NCBI GenBank assembly: GCA_016874135.1
Contig: VGVE01000005.1
Coordinates: 1-64,000 of the forward strand
DNA from: Gammaproteobacteria bacterium
GTDB taxonomy: Bacteria > Pseudomonadota > Gammaproteobacteria > Pseudomonadales > Azotimanducaceae
Length of the DNA stretch: 64,000 nucleotides
Direction: 5' to 3'
Position 1 is the first letter of the stretch, and each line of letters opens with the position of its first letter. Positions 52,579 to 64,000 of this stretch are shown here, one piece after another. The notes beneath the pieces are model-generated. The model searched no databases and was not told the origin of the DNA. It worked only from the letters and a program-made list of their open reading frames with translations. Made by a program: the position numbers and the translations under genes.

Positions 52579-53367
52579 ATGGACTGGTTGCAGATCATCG
52601 TTCTTGCCCTGTTGCAGGGCATCACTGAGTTCTTGCCGGTGTCGAGCTCGGCACACCTCATCCTGCCGGCACAGCTGACGTCGTGGCCGGATCAGGGCCT
52701 CGCCTTTGACGTGGCGGTTCATGCCGGCACCCTGGTGGCGATACTGGCCTACTTCCGCGCCGAAGTCACGGGGTTGTTCGCGAGCGCGGGAACACTTATT
52801 GCTGAGCGACGAATCGATTCGACGCTCGACCTCTGGATGAAGGTCGCGGTCGCGACGCTGCCCGTCATCATCGCCGGATTCATCGCCAAGGACTTCGTAG
52901 AATCGGAACTGCGCACGGTGAAGGTGATGGCCATCACCACCATCGTGTTCGGAATTCTGCTCGGGCTCGCCGACCGTCGCCTCGGCACCGCCGACTCCAT
53001 TTCCTGGCCCGTAGCTTTGGTGATTGGGTTCTCTCAGGTCATCGCCTTGATCCCGGGGACATCCCGCTCCGGCATCACGATGACCGCAGCACTGTTCCTC
53101 GGGCTCTCCCGTACCAGCGGCGCGCGGTTTTCCATGCTGCTCTCGATCCCGACGATTTTGGGTGCGGCGCTGCTGATTACCCTGGACGTTCTCGAGCAAG
53201 GGCTGGACATCGGCCTGGCTCACATGGCTGGGGGCTTTCTGCTGTCAGCAATCAGCGCCTTTGTAGCGATTCGCTATTTCATGTTGCTGGTCGAACGTAC
53301 CGGCATGATGCCTTATGTGATCTACCGGCTGCTGCTGGGTACCGTGCTGCTGCTGTTCTTCGTCTGA
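52579..53367 (+). CDS. uppP: Undecaprenyl-diphosphate phosphatase
   Basis: UppP (BacA) removes a phosphate from undecaprenyl diphosphate, recycling the lipid carrier of cell-wall synthesis. The 262-residue membrane protein has the two signature segments QGITEFLPVSSSAHL and IPGTSRSGITMTAALFLGLSR, which form the active site, and about eight membrane spans. It is convergent with ssb (38 nt between stops). Confidence 0.96.
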   Translation: MDWLQIIVLALLQGITEFLPVSSSAHLILPAQLTSWPDQGLAFDVAVHAGTLVAILAYFRAEVTGLFASAGTLIAERRIDSTLDLWMKVAVATLPVIIAGFIAKDFVESELRTVKVMAITTIVFGILLGLADRRLGTADSISWPVALVIGFSQVIALIPGTSRSGITMTAALFLGLSRTSGARFSMLLSIPTILGAALLITLDVLEQGLDIGLAHMAGGFLLSAISAFVAIRYFMLLVERTGMMPYVIYRLLLGTVLLLFFV

Positions 53368-53405
53368 TCCGTTTCTTCTGAACTGTTGGTTTGGTCTGGC
53401 GCCGA

Positions 53406-53903
53406 TCAGAACGGAATATCGTCGTCGAAGACGTCGTCCGCAGGCAGTGTCGGGCGGTTGTCATAAGCGGGCGCTTGTTGCTTACCGCCACCACCACGTT
53501 GCCGTGACTCGAAACCGCTGGGAGCACCGCCGGCGTCCATACCCGCGTCACCCATGCCACCACCGCCTCCGCGGCTGTCCAGCATCTGCATTTCCCGCGC
53601 GACAATCTCGGTCTTGTAGTGTTTCTGGCCATCCTTTTCCCAGGATTGTGTGCGCAGCTGCCCTTCGAGATAGACCTTCGAGCCCTTGCGCAGATACTCC
53701 GACGCGATCTCCGCGAGGCGATTGAAGCAGACGATGTTGTGCCACTCGGTCCGCTCCTGCATCTGGCCGGACTGTTTGTCGCGCCAGCCGTCAGATGTGG
53801 CGATGCTGAAATTCGTTACCGGATCCCCACTCGGCAGATAGCGTGTTTCAGGATCTCGACCCAGGTTGCCGACCAGAATGACTTTATTGATGCCACGCGC
53901 CAT
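53406..53903 (-). CDS. ssb: Single-stranded DNA-binding protein
   Basis: SSB coats single-stranded DNA in replication and repair. The 165-residue protein has the OB domain ([40 protein letters not shown]), a Gly-rich linker with QQ and an acidic tip DDDIPF that binds partner proteins. It is divergent from uvrA, 176 nt apart, the usual gammaproteobacterial arrangement. No clear LexA box was found in the shared region. Confidence 0.96.
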   Translation of the reverse strand: MARGINKVILVGNLGRDPETRYLPSGDPVTNFSIATSDGWRDKQSGQMQERTEWHNIVCFNRLAEIASEYLRKGSKVYLEGQLRTQSWEKDGQKHYKTEIVAREMQMLDSRGGGGGMGDAGMDAGGAPSGFESRQRGGGGKQQAPAYDNRPTLPADDVFDDDIPF

Positions 53904-54079
53904 GGTGATTCTCCCGTGCTGCTTGCGGGTGTGAAATGAGGGGCCGTCGGCAGTCTAAACCAAGGCAGCCACGGGAAGAACGGCGAAAAACAGACGGCGC
54001 TGTACATCTATTGCCGCAGCCTGGAGCGGCGGCTATCGTCGCAGCCCCCCGTTATTTTCGTATCCACGGCAGGACCAGT

Positions 54080-56941
<2,862 letters not shown>

Positions 56942-57032
56942 GGTTCACCGCCTCTGGTGCTGCAGACAGCGAATCTCTGAAAGACAGGACCATCCAGGCC
57001 ATTAGACCCGCAGGGTTGATCAATTCGAACTG

Positions 57033-57082
57033 AAAAAGTGTCTCCCCAGAAACACCAAGGCCCGGGTTGATCCGGACCTTGG
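57033..57082 (-). terminator. Tandem terminator at the end of the ribosomal operon
   Basis: On the minus strand a hairpin CCAAGGTCCGG / CCGGGCCTTGG (57055-57082, one G-T pair) is followed by a second, GTGTTTC / GAGACAC (57038-57055), then a TTTTT run (57033-57037). The second is a standard intrinsic terminator. They lie 43 nt after rplQ; the first may also end uvrA transcripts from the other side. Confidence 0.8.
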
Positions 57083-57124
57083 ACGTTGCGTCGTTGTCTG
57101 CGCCTCTATCCGACGCGATCGACG

Positions 57125-57517
57125 TTACTCTTCGTTGTCATCTTCCGCAGTTTCGGCAGTCGGTCGATCCACGAGTTCGATGAACGCCATCGGCGCTGCA
57201 TCACCGTCGCGAAAACCACTCTTGAGGATGCGGGTGTAACCACCCGGACGTGCGGTGTAGCGCGGACCGAGTTCCGTGAAGAGCTTGCCGACTGCAGCCT
57301 TTGAGCGGGTGCGGTCGAACGCTAGTCGACGATTGGCCACTGAATCCTGCTTGGCCAGCGTGATCAATGGTTCAACCACGCGGCGTAGTTCTTTCGCCTT
57401 CGGCAAAGTGGTGCGGATCACTTCATGTTCAACCAGCGATGCCACCATATTCTTGTACATGGCGTGCCGGTGGGCGCTGTTACGGCCTAGCTGCCGTCCA
57501 CTCAGTTTGTGTCGCAT
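57125..57517 (-). CDS. rplQ: 50S ribosomal protein L17
   Basis: L17 is a large-subunit protein near the exit tunnel. The 130-residue sequence begins [20 protein letters not shown] and contains [18 protein letters not shown] and the GGYTRILK segment, all typical. An acidic tail (ETAEDDNEE) closes it. It is the last gene of the spc-alpha operon, separated from rpoA by an unusual 225-nt spacer that holds a hairpin and a MITE. Confidence 0.97.
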   Translation of the reverse strand: MRHKLSGRQLGRNSAHRHAMYKNMVASLVEHEVIRTTLPKAKELRRVVEPLITLAKQDSVANRRLAFDRTRSKAAVGKLFTELGPRYTARPGGYTRILKSGFRDGDAAPMAFIELVDRPTAETAEDDNEE

Positions 57518-57535
57518 GATCTTCTCTTGTTATTT

Positions 57536-57560
57536 GGCCTGGACTGTCATCACCCAGGCC
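57536..57560. other. Hairpin in the rpoA-rplQ spacer
   Basis: GGCCTGG (57536-57542) and CCAGGCC (57554-57560) form a perfect 7-bp stem with an 11-nt loop just before rplQ. It lies outside the MITE, so it may be part of the original operon spacer or the L17 leader. Confidence 0.45.
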
Positions 57561-57586
57561 CTCTTCACAGAATCCTTTGCTCTTTA

Positions 57587-57743
57587 ACAGGTTGCTGAAA
57601 AAGTCCTTTCCTGGACTTTTTCATCTGTCTTTTCTTCAGAGTGGGGGGGCTACGCCCACTCGCGCCAAATCCAGCATTTCAAGCTGGATTTGCGGGCCAT
57701 CCATCCATGGATGGCTTACCAGGCTGCCTTTTCAGCAGCCTGC
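57587..57743. mobile_element. 157-bp MITE-like element in the rpoA-rplQ spacer
   Basis: The ends form imperfect terminal inverted repeats, CAGGTTGCTGAAAAAG at left and CAGGCTGCTGAAAAGG (reverse of the right end), 14 of 16 equal. TA flanks both sides (57585-57586 and 57744-57745), as for Tc1/mariner-IS630-type insertion. Inside are three hairpins: TGAAAAAGTCC / GGACTTTTTCA (57596-57623), CAAATCCAGC / GCTGGATTTG (57666-57692) and the palindrome CCATCCATGGATGG (57701-57714). There is no coding capacity. The right TA lies inside the rpoA stop codon. Confidence 0.7.
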
Positions 57744-58735
57744 TAGCCGTGCCGGTGATCGCCACGCAGTCCTGACGGCGGCCAGTTCTCAAGGCGCATG
57801 CCGAGCGACAGGCCTCGCGAGGCCAGCACATCCTTGATTTCAGTCAGCGACTTCTTGCCAAGGTTCGGCGTCTTCAAAAGTTCAACTTCGGTGCGCTGGA
57901 TGAGATCACCGATGTAATAGATGTGCTCGGCCTTCAGGCAGTTGGCGGAACGGACCGTCAATTCAAGATCGTCAACCGGGCGGGTAAGGATCGGGTCGAC
58001 TTCATCGACCTTCTCTTCAACCATCGGCTCGCCTTCGGATTGAAGATCCACGAACACGGCCAGCTGCTGCTGCAGAATGGTCGCGGCGCGGCGGATCGCT
58101 TCTTCCGGGTCGATCGTACCGTTGGTTTCGATCTCGAGAATCAATTTATCGAGGTCGGTGCGCTGTTCCACTCGTGCGGCTTCGACGCTGTAGCTTACCC
58201 GACGCATCGGGCTGTAGCTCGCATCGAGGCGGAGCACGCCGATCTGCCGGGATTCTTCCTCGGTCTGCAGATTGTCTACCGGGACGTAGCCACGGCCGCG
58301 GGTTACGCGCGCTTCCAGGCGGATCGATCCGCGGTCGTTGAGCGTGCAAATCACGAGATCCGGATTGGCGATCTCCACATCTTCGGTCAGCTGGAAGTCA
58401 CCGGCGATAACCTGGCCCGAACCTGACTTGTTCAGCGTGATGATCGCTTCGTCCTGGTTGTGCAGAACCACGGCAACGTTCTTCAGGTTGAGCAGGATGT
58501 CGATCACATCTTCCTGCACACCTTCGATGGTGCTGTACTCGTGCAGCACGCCATCGATATTCACCTCGGTGATTGCGCATCCTGGCATCGACGAAAGCAG
58601 GATGCGGCGCAGCGTATTGCCAAGCGTATGGCCAAAGCCACGCTCGAGCGGCTCCAGTGATACCCGCGCCTTGGTGGGGCTGAACGCCTGTACGTCGATG
58701 ATGCGAGGCGTAAGAAACTCGTTAATGGATGACAT
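57743..58735 (-). CDS. rpoA: RNA polymerase alpha subunit
   Basis: Alpha starts RNA polymerase assembly and contacts regulators and UP elements. The 330-residue protein has the N-terminal domain ([22 protein letters not shown]) and the C-terminal domain ([41 protein letters not shown]-type) with the usual linker. It ends LRGDHRHG. The stop codon TAG straddles the MITE border; without the element the frame would end in TAA at the same codon. Confidence 0.97.
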   Translation of the reverse strand: MSSINEFLTPRIIDVQAFSPTKARVSLEPLERGFGHTLGNTLRRILLSSMPGCAITEVNIDGVLHEYSTIEGVQEDVIDILLNLKNVAVVLHNQDEAIITLNKSGSGQVIAGDFQLTEDVEIANPDLVICTLNDRGSIRLEARVTRGRGYVPVDNLQTEEESRQIGVLRLDASYSPMRRVSYSVEAARVEQRTDLDKLILEIETNGTIDPEEAIRRAATILQQQLAVFVDLQSEGEPMVEEKVDEVDPILTRPVDDLELTVRSANCLKAEHIYYIGDLIQRTEVELLKTPNLGKKSLTEIKDVLASRGLSLGMRLENWPPSGLRGDHRHG

Positions 58736-58771
58736 GCTGTCGTCTCCTGTGAACCGTGACCTTTCAGACCG

Positions 58772-59392
58772 TTATTTGGAGTAAAGCTCCACGATCAGGC
58801 TTTCGTTGATTTCGGAGGGCAGTTCACCCCGGTCAGGCAGGCGCTTGAACACCCCTTCCATCGCTGTGGAATTGACGTCCAGCCATTCCACTCCGGGACG
58901 CTGCGCCGAGAGCTGCAGGGCAGCCTGGATGCGCAGCTGCTGCTTCGCTTGAGCCGCAACCGCTACCACGTCGCCATCCTGAACCTGATAGGAAGGGATG
59001 TTGACCTGGCGGCCATTCACGACGATGGACTTGTGCGACACCAGCTGGCGCGATTCCGCCCGGGTGGAGCCGAAGCCCATGCGATAGACCACATTGTCGA
59101 GACGGCGTTCGAGCAGCATCAGGAGATTCGCGCCGGTATTGCCCTTCTGCCGTTCCGCTTTCTGGTAGTAGTTGCGGAACTGGCGCTCGAGCAATCCATA
59201 GATTCGGCGCACTTTCTGCTTTTCACGCAGCTGCACGGCATAGTCGGACAACCGACCGCGACGTGCGCCATGTTGCCCCGGAACGGCTTCGATCTTGCAC
59301 TTGGAGTCGATCGGCCGAACTCCACTCTTCAGGTAGAGGTCGGTGCCCTCGCGTCGCGCGAGTTTCAGTTTCGGGCCTAGATAACGAGCCAT
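58772..59392 (-). CDS. rpsD: 30S ribosomal protein S4
   Basis: S4 is a primary 16S rRNA binder and in enterobacteria represses the alpha operon. The 206-residue protein has the C-minus form (no zinc cysteines), [23 protein letters not shown], the S4 RNA-binding domain ([28 protein letters not shown]) and a normal C-terminus. It lies in the canonical rpsK-rpsD-rpoA order. Confidence 0.97.
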   Translation of the reverse strand: MARYLGPKLKLARREGTDLYLKSGVRPIDSKCKIEAVPGQHGARRGRLSDYAVQLREKQKVRRIYGLLERQFRNYYQKAERQKGNTGANLLMLLERRLDNVVYRMGFGSTRAESRQLVSHKSIVVNGRQVNIPSYQVQDGDVVAVAAQAKQQLRIQAALQLSAQRPGVEWLDVNSTAMEGVFKRLPDRGELPSEINESLIVELYSK

Positions 59393-59416
59393 GTTTTAAC
59401 TCCGGTCCTCGTGGAC

Positions 59417-59791
59417 TTACACGCGGCGCCGCTTGGGCGGGCGACAACCGTTGTGCGGGATGGGGGTGATGTCGGAAATGCTGTTGATCCGAAGACCTGC
59501 GGCATTGAGCGCACGCACAGCGGATTCGCGCCCTGGCCCCGGCCCCTTGACGCGTACATCAACACTTTTCATGCCGTATTCCAGCGCCGCGGTAGACGCC
59601 TTCTCAGCCGCCACCTGTGCCGCGAAGGGTGTGCTCTTGCGTGAGCCGCGGAAACCCGAGCCCCCGGAAGTCGCCCACGACAGCGCGTTACCCTGACGGT
59701 CGCTGATGGTCACGATCGTGTTGTTGAAAGACGCGTGGATATGGGCGATGCCGTCCGTCACCACACGTTTGATTTTTTTCTTTTCGGCCAT
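59417..59791 (-). CDS. rpsK: 30S ribosomal protein S11
   Basis: S11 lies in the 30S platform near the mRNA exit. The 124-residue protein has [40 protein letters not shown] and the C-terminal [13 protein letters not shown] to [12 protein letters not shown] typical of the family. It follows rpsM by 56 nt. Confidence 0.97.
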   Translation of the reverse strand: MAEKKKIKRVVTDGIAHIHASFNNTIVTISDRQGNALSWATSGGSGFRGSRKSTPFAAQVAAEKASTAALEYGMKSVDVRVKGPGPGRESAVRALNAAGLRINSISDITPIPHNGCRPPKRRRV

Positions 59792-59847
59792 ATCGGTTCA
59801 GATCCTGTTTGTGCTTCGGGCCCGGTGATCCGGTCTTGCGCTCACTA

Positions 59848-60204
59848 CTAGCGACGAATCGGTCGTGGTGGACCTTTGCGCGTGCGCGCATTCGTCCGCG
59901 TACGCTGACCGCGAACGGGCAGATTGCGGCGATGCCGGATGCCGCGATAGCAGCCCAGATCCATCAACCGTTTGATGTTGATGTTCACCGTACGGCGCAG
60001 ATCACCTTCAACGGTGAGCCGCGAAATCTCCGTACGCAGTGCATCCAGTCGCTCTTCAGTCAGCTCGCCGATTTTCTCATGCGGCTGCACCCCTGCGGCT
60101 GCACAGATGCGTAGCGCCGTGGTCCGGCCGATGCCGTAGATATAAGTCAGCGAAATACCGGCGTGTTTGTTGTCCGGTATGTTAATTCCCGCAATACGAG
60201 CCAT
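59848..60204 (-). CDS. rpsM: 30S ribosomal protein S13
   Basis: S13 sits in the 30S head and bridges to the large subunit. The 118-residue sequence starts [26 protein letters not shown] and ends in the basic [18 protein letters not shown] tail. It is 3 nt after rpmJ. Confidence 0.97.
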   Translation of the reverse strand: MARIAGINIPDNKHAGISLTYIYGIGRTTALRICAAAGVQPHEKIGELTEERLDALRTEISRLTVEGDLRRTVNINIKRLMDLGCYRGIRHRRNLPVRGQRTRTNARTRKGPPRPIRR

Positions 60205-60207
60205 TTT

Positions 60208-60324
60208 TCAACCTTGCCGTTGTTTGTGTCGCGGTTCGACGGCGCAGATCACCCGCACCGAACCGTTACGCCGCACGATCTTGCAGTTGCGGCAGACTTT
60301 TTTGACTGATGCACGCACTTTCAT
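60208..60324 (-). CDS. rpmJ: 50S ribosomal protein L36
   Basis: A 38-residue L36, [20 protein letters not shown], then [14 protein letters not shown]. Cys11, Cys14, Cys27 and His33 form the zinc site, so this is the zinc-binding (C+) form. It fits exactly between secY and rpsM, the normal place, and both junctions are short (3 nt to rpsM). Confidence 0.95.
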   Translation of the reverse strand: MKVRASVKKVCRNCKIVRRNGSVRVICAVEPRHKQRQG

Positions 60325-60402
60325 TTTCGACCTCACTCAATACCCGTTGCCCGCCACCAGTGTCGAGTCCCTTCTCGACGCGGCCCGGGAGACGCCTGCG
60401 AA

Positions 60403-61728
60403 CTAGGTTCGCCGACGTCCGTAATTCTGCAGGTTCGATTTTTCCATCAGCTTCGCATACTGCGAAGACATCAGATGGCTCTGTACCTGTGCCATGAAAT
60501 CCATGGCCACCACTACCACGATCAGCAGCGCCGTTCCGCCAAGCTGGAACGTGATGTTGAACGCCACGATCATGAACTCCGGCAACAGACAGACGAGTGT
60601 CACGTAAAGGGCGCCGAAACAGGTCAGGCGCGTGATCACGTCGTCAATGTAACGCGCCGTCTGCTGGCCCGGCCTGATGCCCGGAATAAAGGCACTCTGC
60701 CGCTGCAGGTTCGACGCGATGTCTTTCGGATCCATCATGATCGCGGTGTAGAAGAAACTGAAAAAGATGATCCCCGCGGCAAACATCAGGATATAGAGCG
60801 GCTGTCCGGGAGAGAGCACCAGTGCCACTTCCTGCAACCACGCCATACCCGGACTCGTTCCAAACCACTGCGCCATCGATGCCGGCGCAAGCAACAGGCT
60901 CGATGCAAAAATCGCCGGGATCACACCTGCCATATTCACTTTGAAAGGCAGGTGGCTCGGCTGAGCCTGGAAAACCTTCCTTCCACGCTGCTGGCGAGCA
61001 TAGTTGACCGTAATGCGCCGCTGACCGCGCTCGATGAACACCACCAGACCGACGATCACTACGGCCAGTGCGGCAATGGCCAAGAGGGCGATGATGTTGA
61101 TGTCACCCTGACGTGCCGCTTCGAACGACTGTCCAATCGCTGCCGGGAAACCAGACACGATCCCCGCGAAGATCAGCATGCTGATGCCGTTACCGACGCC
61201 TCTCTCGGTAATCTGTTCACCGAGCCACATCATGAACATCGCACCGGTAACCAGCGTGATGATCGATACCGCGTAGAAGGTGATACCCGGTGTGAAGGCG
61301 AGCCCTTGCGACGCCAGCGTACTCGTCATCGAGATGCCCTGGATGATGGCGAGGCCGAGGGTTCCCCAACGGGTGTACTGGGTGATCTTGCGTCGACCGG
61401 ATTCACCCTCCTTTCGCAGCTGCATTAGCGGCGGATGCATCATCGACAACAGGTTCATGATGATGCTGGAGGTGATGTACGGCATGACGCCGAGCGCCAG
61501 GATACTCATACGCTCCCAGGCGCCGCCCGAGAACATGTTGAAAAGTTCGAGAATTCCACCCTGATTCTGCGAGAAGAGCTGGGCGAGGCGCTCCGGATTG
61601 ATACCCGGAACCGGGATGTGAGTCCCGATGCGATAGACCAGCAGCGCTATGAGGACGAACAACAGCCGGCCGCGCAGCTCGGAGAGCCCCGCTTGTACAC
61701 CCGCCAACTGTCCTGGATTCATCGCCAT
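60403..61728 (-). CDS. secY: Protein translocase subunit SecY
   Basis: SecY is the channel of the Sec translocon. The 441-residue protein has ten membrane segments and family motifs such as YRIGTHIPVPGI, the FNMFSGGAWERMSILALGVMPYI region and the C-terminal cytoplasmic loop. It lies between rplO and rpmJ as in the spc operon. Confidence 0.97.
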   Translation of the reverse strand: MAMNPGQLAGVQAGLSELRGRLLFVLIALLVYRIGTHIPVPGINPERLAQLFSQNQGGILELFNMFSGGAWERMSILALGVMPYITSSIIMNLLSMMHPPLMQLRKEGESGRRKITQYTRWGTLGLAIIQGISMTSTLASQGLAFTPGITFYAVSIITLVTGAMFMMWLGEQITERGVGNGISMLIFAGIVSGFPAAIGQSFEAARQGDINIIALLAIAALAVVIVGLVVFIERGQRRITVNYARQQRGRKVFQAQPSHLPFKVNMAGVIPAIFASSLLLAPASMAQWFGTSPGMAWLQEVALVLSPGQPLYILMFAAGIIFFSFFYTAIMMDPKDIASNLQRQSAFIPGIRPGQQTARYIDDVITRLTCFGALYVTLVCLLPEFMIVAFNITFQLGGTALLIVVVVAMDFMAQVQSHLMSSQYAKLMEKSNLQNYGRRRT

Positions 61729-61759
61729 CGGTTTGCTGTTCGCCCTTTGCTATCGCGGC

Positions 61760-62245
61760 TCAAGCGGCCGCTACAACCTTCTTCTGCAACTTGCCACGCG
61801 GCGCTTCCACCAAGTCCTCAACAGATCCGCCAGCCGCTTCAATAGCTGCCTTGGCACCCGCCGTTACTTTGATGCCGGAGACTTTCACCGGCCGCTCGAT
61901 AGTCCCGGACAACATGATCCGCACGCGCTTCTTGTCTTTGCGCACGACATTGGCATCTTTCAGTGTTTCGAGCGTCACCACTTCACCGGTCACCTTCGCG
62001 AGTTCGGAGAGACGGACTTCCGCAGTCTCCATACCCATAGCGGAACGAAAACCGAACTTCGGCATCAGCTTCTGGATCGGCAACTGACCACCCACGAAGC
62101 CGGGACGCACGTTGCCGCTCTTGCGGGCTTTCTGACCTTTGGTACCGCGGGTCGCAGTCTTGCCCCAGCCTGATGCGGCACCACGACCAACACGTCGGCG
62201 CGGGCGCTTGCTGCCTTCCGCCGGATGCAAATCATTCAGGCGCAC
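61760..62245 (-). CDS. rplO: 50S ribosomal protein L15
   Basis: L15 is a late-assembling large-subunit protein. The 161-residue protein starts [22 protein letters not shown], has [14 protein letters not shown], and a C-terminal domain [22 protein letters not shown] basic and Ala-rich tail ([10 protein letters not shown]) makes it slightly longer than E. coli L15 (144). It is 2 nt after rpmD. Confidence 0.96.
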   Translation of the reverse strand: MRLNDLHPAEGSKRPRRRVGRGAASGWGKTATRGTKGQKARKSGNVRPGFVGGQLPIQKLMPKFGFRSAMGMETAEVRLSELAKVTGEVVTLETLKDANVVRKDKKRVRIMLSGTIERPVKVSGIKVTAGAKAAIEAAGGSVEDLVEAPRGKLQKKVVAAA

Positions 62246-62247
62246 GC

Positions 62248-62442
62248 TTATTCTCCTTCGACCTTCACGAGGTAATTGACCTTGTTGATCATGCCGCGGG
62301 TTGAGGGTGTGTCCTCGACCTCGACGGTATGGCCGATGCGCCGCAGTCCAAGACCTGTCACACAGGCCTGGTGTTTCCTGAGGCGCCCCGCAGTGCTCTT
62401 CACCTGCGTTACACGAATCCGGCCTTTTGCTGCGTCACTCAT
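62248..62442 (-). CDS. rpmD: 50S ribosomal protein L30
   Basis: A 64-residue L30 with [34 protein letters not shown]. The ATG at 62442 gives [13 protein letters not shown]; an in-frame ATG five codons earlier is possible. A 106-nt spacer separates it from rpsE, longer than the few nucleotides usual in this operon. Confidence 0.95.
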   Translation of the reverse strand: MSDAAKGRIRVTQVKSTAGRLRKHQACVTGLGLRRIGHTVEVEDTPSTRGMINKVNYLVKVEGE

Positions 62443-62548
62443 TTCTGTAAATCCCAACGTTTTTCCTTCGCTGCGTTGTCAGTGGCCATCGTTTCACTGT
62501 GCGTCGCAACCATCAGCGCCGATCCAGACCACTGGCTCGCAGGTTTGT

Positions 62549-63052
62549 TTACGCGCCGATTTCTTCCGTTGTCAGTCCGCGTTTGGCGGCAATGGCATCA
62601 GGTGACTGCATGTTGCGCAGCGCCTTGAACGTTGCACGCACGACATTCACCGGGTTCGTCGAGCCGTAACACTTGGCGAGCACGTTGTGCACACCTGCGG
62701 CTTCGAACAGCGCCCGCATCGTACCCCCGGCAATCACGCCGGTACCTTCAGAAGCCGGCTGCATGAACACCTTCGACGCACCATGCCGAGCCGAGAGCGG
62801 ATACCAGATCGTGCCGCCGTTCAGATCGACGTTCACCATGTTGCGGCGTGCAGCTTCCATTGCTTTCTGGATTGCCACCGGCACCTCGCGCGCCTTGCCG
62901 CGACCAAAGCCCACCTTACCTTTACCATCACCCACCACGGTCAGCGCTGTGAACGCGAAGATACGACCACCTTGAACCACCTTGGCCACACGATTGACCT
63001 GGACGAGTTTTTCGACCAGACCTTCTTCTTTGACTTCGTCGGTGTACGCCAT
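62549..63052 (-). CDS. rpsE: 30S ribosomal protein S5
   Basis: S5 acts in decoding accuracy and mRNA unwinding. The 167-residue protein has the double-stranded RNA-binding part ([23 protein letters not shown]), [19 protein letters not shown] and [10 protein letters not shown]. It abuts rplR with no gap. Confidence 0.97.
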   Translation of the reverse strand: MAYTDEVKEEGLVEKLVQVNRVAKVVQGGRIFAFTALTVVGDGKGKVGFGRGKAREVPVAIQKAMEAARRNMVNVDLNGGTIWYPLSARHGASKVFMQPASEGTGVIAGGTMRALFEAAGVHNVLAKCYGSTNPVNVVRATFKALRNMQSPDAIAAKRGLTTEEIGA

Positions 63053-63403
63053 TTAGAACTCCAATCCCGCTTCGCGGGCCGCATCAGCCAGTGCCTTCAC
63101 GCGGCCGTGGTATTTGAAACCGGAACGATCAAAGGCCACCCGGGTGATGCCTTTTTCTTTCGCCCGCACCGCCACCAGTGTCCCCACCTTGCCCGCAGCG
63201 GTCACATTGCCTGTAGCTTCGCCTTCGAAGGTCTTGTCGAGCGTGGACGCCTGCGCCAGCACCTGGTCTCCTGCCGGAGAAAGCAGTTGTGCATAGATAT
63301 GCCGCGGTGTGCGGAACACAGACAGGCGAACCGCACCGAGCTCCCGCATTTTGAGGCGGCTGCGCCGGGCCCGGCGCAATCGGGTGGCTTTTTTCTCTTG
63401 CAT
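63053..63403 (-). CDS. rplR: 50S ribosomal protein L18
   Basis: L18 binds 5S rRNA. The 116-residue protein starts with a basic tail ([19 protein letters not shown]) and has [14 protein letters not shown] and [24 protein letters not shown]. It abuts rpsE and lies 2 nt after rplF. Confidence 0.97.
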   Translation of the reverse strand: MQEKKATRLRRARRSRLKMRELGAVRLSVFRTPRHIYAQLLSPAGDQVLAQASTLDKTFEGEATGNVTAAGKVGTLVAVRAKEKGITRVAFDRSGFKYHGRVKALADAAREAGLEF

Positions 63404-63405
63404 GA

Positions 63406-63939
63406 TTATTTCTTCTTCGCCTCTTTCCGACGGACTCGCTCACCTGCGTATCGCACGCCTTTACCCTTGTAGGGTTCGGGAGGTCTTACACCGCGGATTT
63501 CCGCCGCGACCTGGCCGACACGCTGTCTGTCCGCACCGCTGATGATGATTTCCGTCTGGCTCGGTGTTTGCACAGTGATACCTTCCGGCAGCTGGTACAG
63601 CACCGGATGTGAATATCCGAGCTGCAGATTGACTGCCTTGCCCTGGGCCTGCGCACGATAACCGACGCCCTGCAGCTCCAGCTTTTTCTGGAACCCCTGG
63701 GTTACGCCGTGAACCATGTTGGCCAGGATGGCGCGGGTGGTACCGGCAATCGCGTCGGCTGTCTTGTCAGCCGTGCGCGGGGCTACTTTCAGCGCAGCAC
63801 CATCCTGAACCACTTCAACATCCGGATGCAGCGTCATTCCAAGGGATCCTTTGGAACCCTTCACGGATAACGCCTGCCCTTCGACCTTGAACTCGACCCC
63901 GTTGGGTACCGGAATCGGCTTCTTCGCTACGCGAGACAT
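63406..63939 (-). CDS. rplF: 50S ribosomal protein L6
   Basis: L6 lies near the factor-binding site. The 177-residue protein has [17 protein letters not shown], the two L6 repeats, [14 protein letters not shown] and [15 protein letters not shown], all typical. It follows rpsH in the spc operon. Confidence 0.97.
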   Translation of the reverse strand: MSRVAKKPIPVPNGVEFKVEGQALSVKGSKGSLGMTLHPDVEVVQDGAALKVAPRTADKTADAIAGTTRAILANMVHGVTQGFQKKLELQGVGYRAQAQGKAVNLQLGYSHPVLYQLPEGITVQTPSQTEIIISGADRQRVGQVAAEIRGVRPPEPYKGKGVRYAGERVRRKEAKKK

Positions 63940-63949
63940 GTCTACCTCG

Positions 63950-64000
63950 TCAAAATACCGTGCAGATCACTTCGCCGCCCACACCCTGGGAACGCGCGAC
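63950..64000 (-). CDS. rpsH: 30S ribosomal protein S8, C-terminal end only (cut by window edge)
   Basis: The last 16 codons and stop of rpsH enter from the right edge: [15 protein letters not shown], matching the S8 C-terminus (GGEVLCxVF-like). Its place right before rplF agrees with the spc operon. The rest lies outside the window. Confidence 0.9.
   Translation of the reverse strand, partial: VARSQGVGGEVICTVF

Noticed and set aside
53904-54079. LexA (SOS) box between ssb and uvrA
   Set aside because: Only a half-site (CTGTACAT) is present; no CTGT-N8-ACAG or other LexA palindrome was found.
57596-57623. Intrinsic terminator between rpoA and rplQ
   Set aside because: The stem with T-run is part of the MITE end and also reads AAAAA/TTTTT on both strands; it may reduce but need not stop transcription into rplQ, so it is described as part of the element.

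Overview
The window is about 60% GC, gene-dense bacterial DNA that reads as a gammaproteobacterial chromosome, probably an aerobic lipid- or hydrocarbon-using, possibly marine species. The evidence is gene order: hemA divergent from lolB; prfA-prmC-moeB; an 11-gene envelope block proA-nadD-rsfS-rlmH-mrdA-rodA-mltB-rlpA-dacA-ybeD-lipB like that of pseudomonads; divergent ssb/uvrA; and the spc-alpha ribosomal operon ending in rpoA-rplQ. Coding density is high and no gene-free stretch exceeds about 260 bases.

Layout. 1-7.4 kb: a neutral-lipid and PHA storage locus with a PlsC-type acyltransferase (cut by the left edge), phasin, alpha/beta hydrolase, GNAT, wax ester synthase/DGAT, a small DUF6489-like protein, divergent class I PHA synthase and an SDR. 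The phasin promoter region and the DUF6489/phaC divergent region share a 16-bp motif (13/16 identical), a candidate PhaR-type operator. 7.5-10.7 kb: a GH3 glycosidase and two small exported proteins. 10.8-19.5 kb: five co-directional minus-strand genes, CYP153-like P450, surface lipoprotein, TonB-dependent receptor, Baeyer-Villiger monooxygenase and secreted PIG-L deacetylase, which look like an uptake and oxidation module. 19.8-20.95 kb: a small heat shock protein and a DUF2238 (YjdF-like) membrane protein that together carry three apparent single-base deletions. 21-27.2 kb: an amidohydrolase, an acyl-CoA dehydrogenase and a divergent single-chain biotin-dependent acyl-CoA carboxylase.

27.2-33.6 kb: tRNA-Met, selO, xthA, nudC and a second TonB-dependent receptor. 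33.7-37.2 kb: ychF, pth, rplY, tRNA-Gln and lolB, where ispE and prs, usual in this block, are missing. 37.3-41.2 kb: hemA-prfA-prmC-moeB on the plus strand. 41.1-51 kb: the envelope operon on the minus strand, with many 4-8 nt gene overlaps. 51.1-57 kb: a LON-domain protein, a dienelactone-hydrolase-like enzyme, uppP, ssb and uvrA. 57-64 kb: the distal part of the spc-alpha ribosomal operon (rpsH end to rplQ), closed by a tandem terminator. A 157-bp MITE-like element sits between rpoA and rplQ, inserted into the rpoA stop codon.

The most interesting points are the storage locus with its shared operator and uncharacterised small protein, the P450/TonB receptor/lipoprotein/BVMO cluster, the MITE in the rpoA stop codon, the single-chain carboxylase, and the cluster of frameshifts near 20 kb. 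All functions are inferred from sequence recognition; no database search was run.
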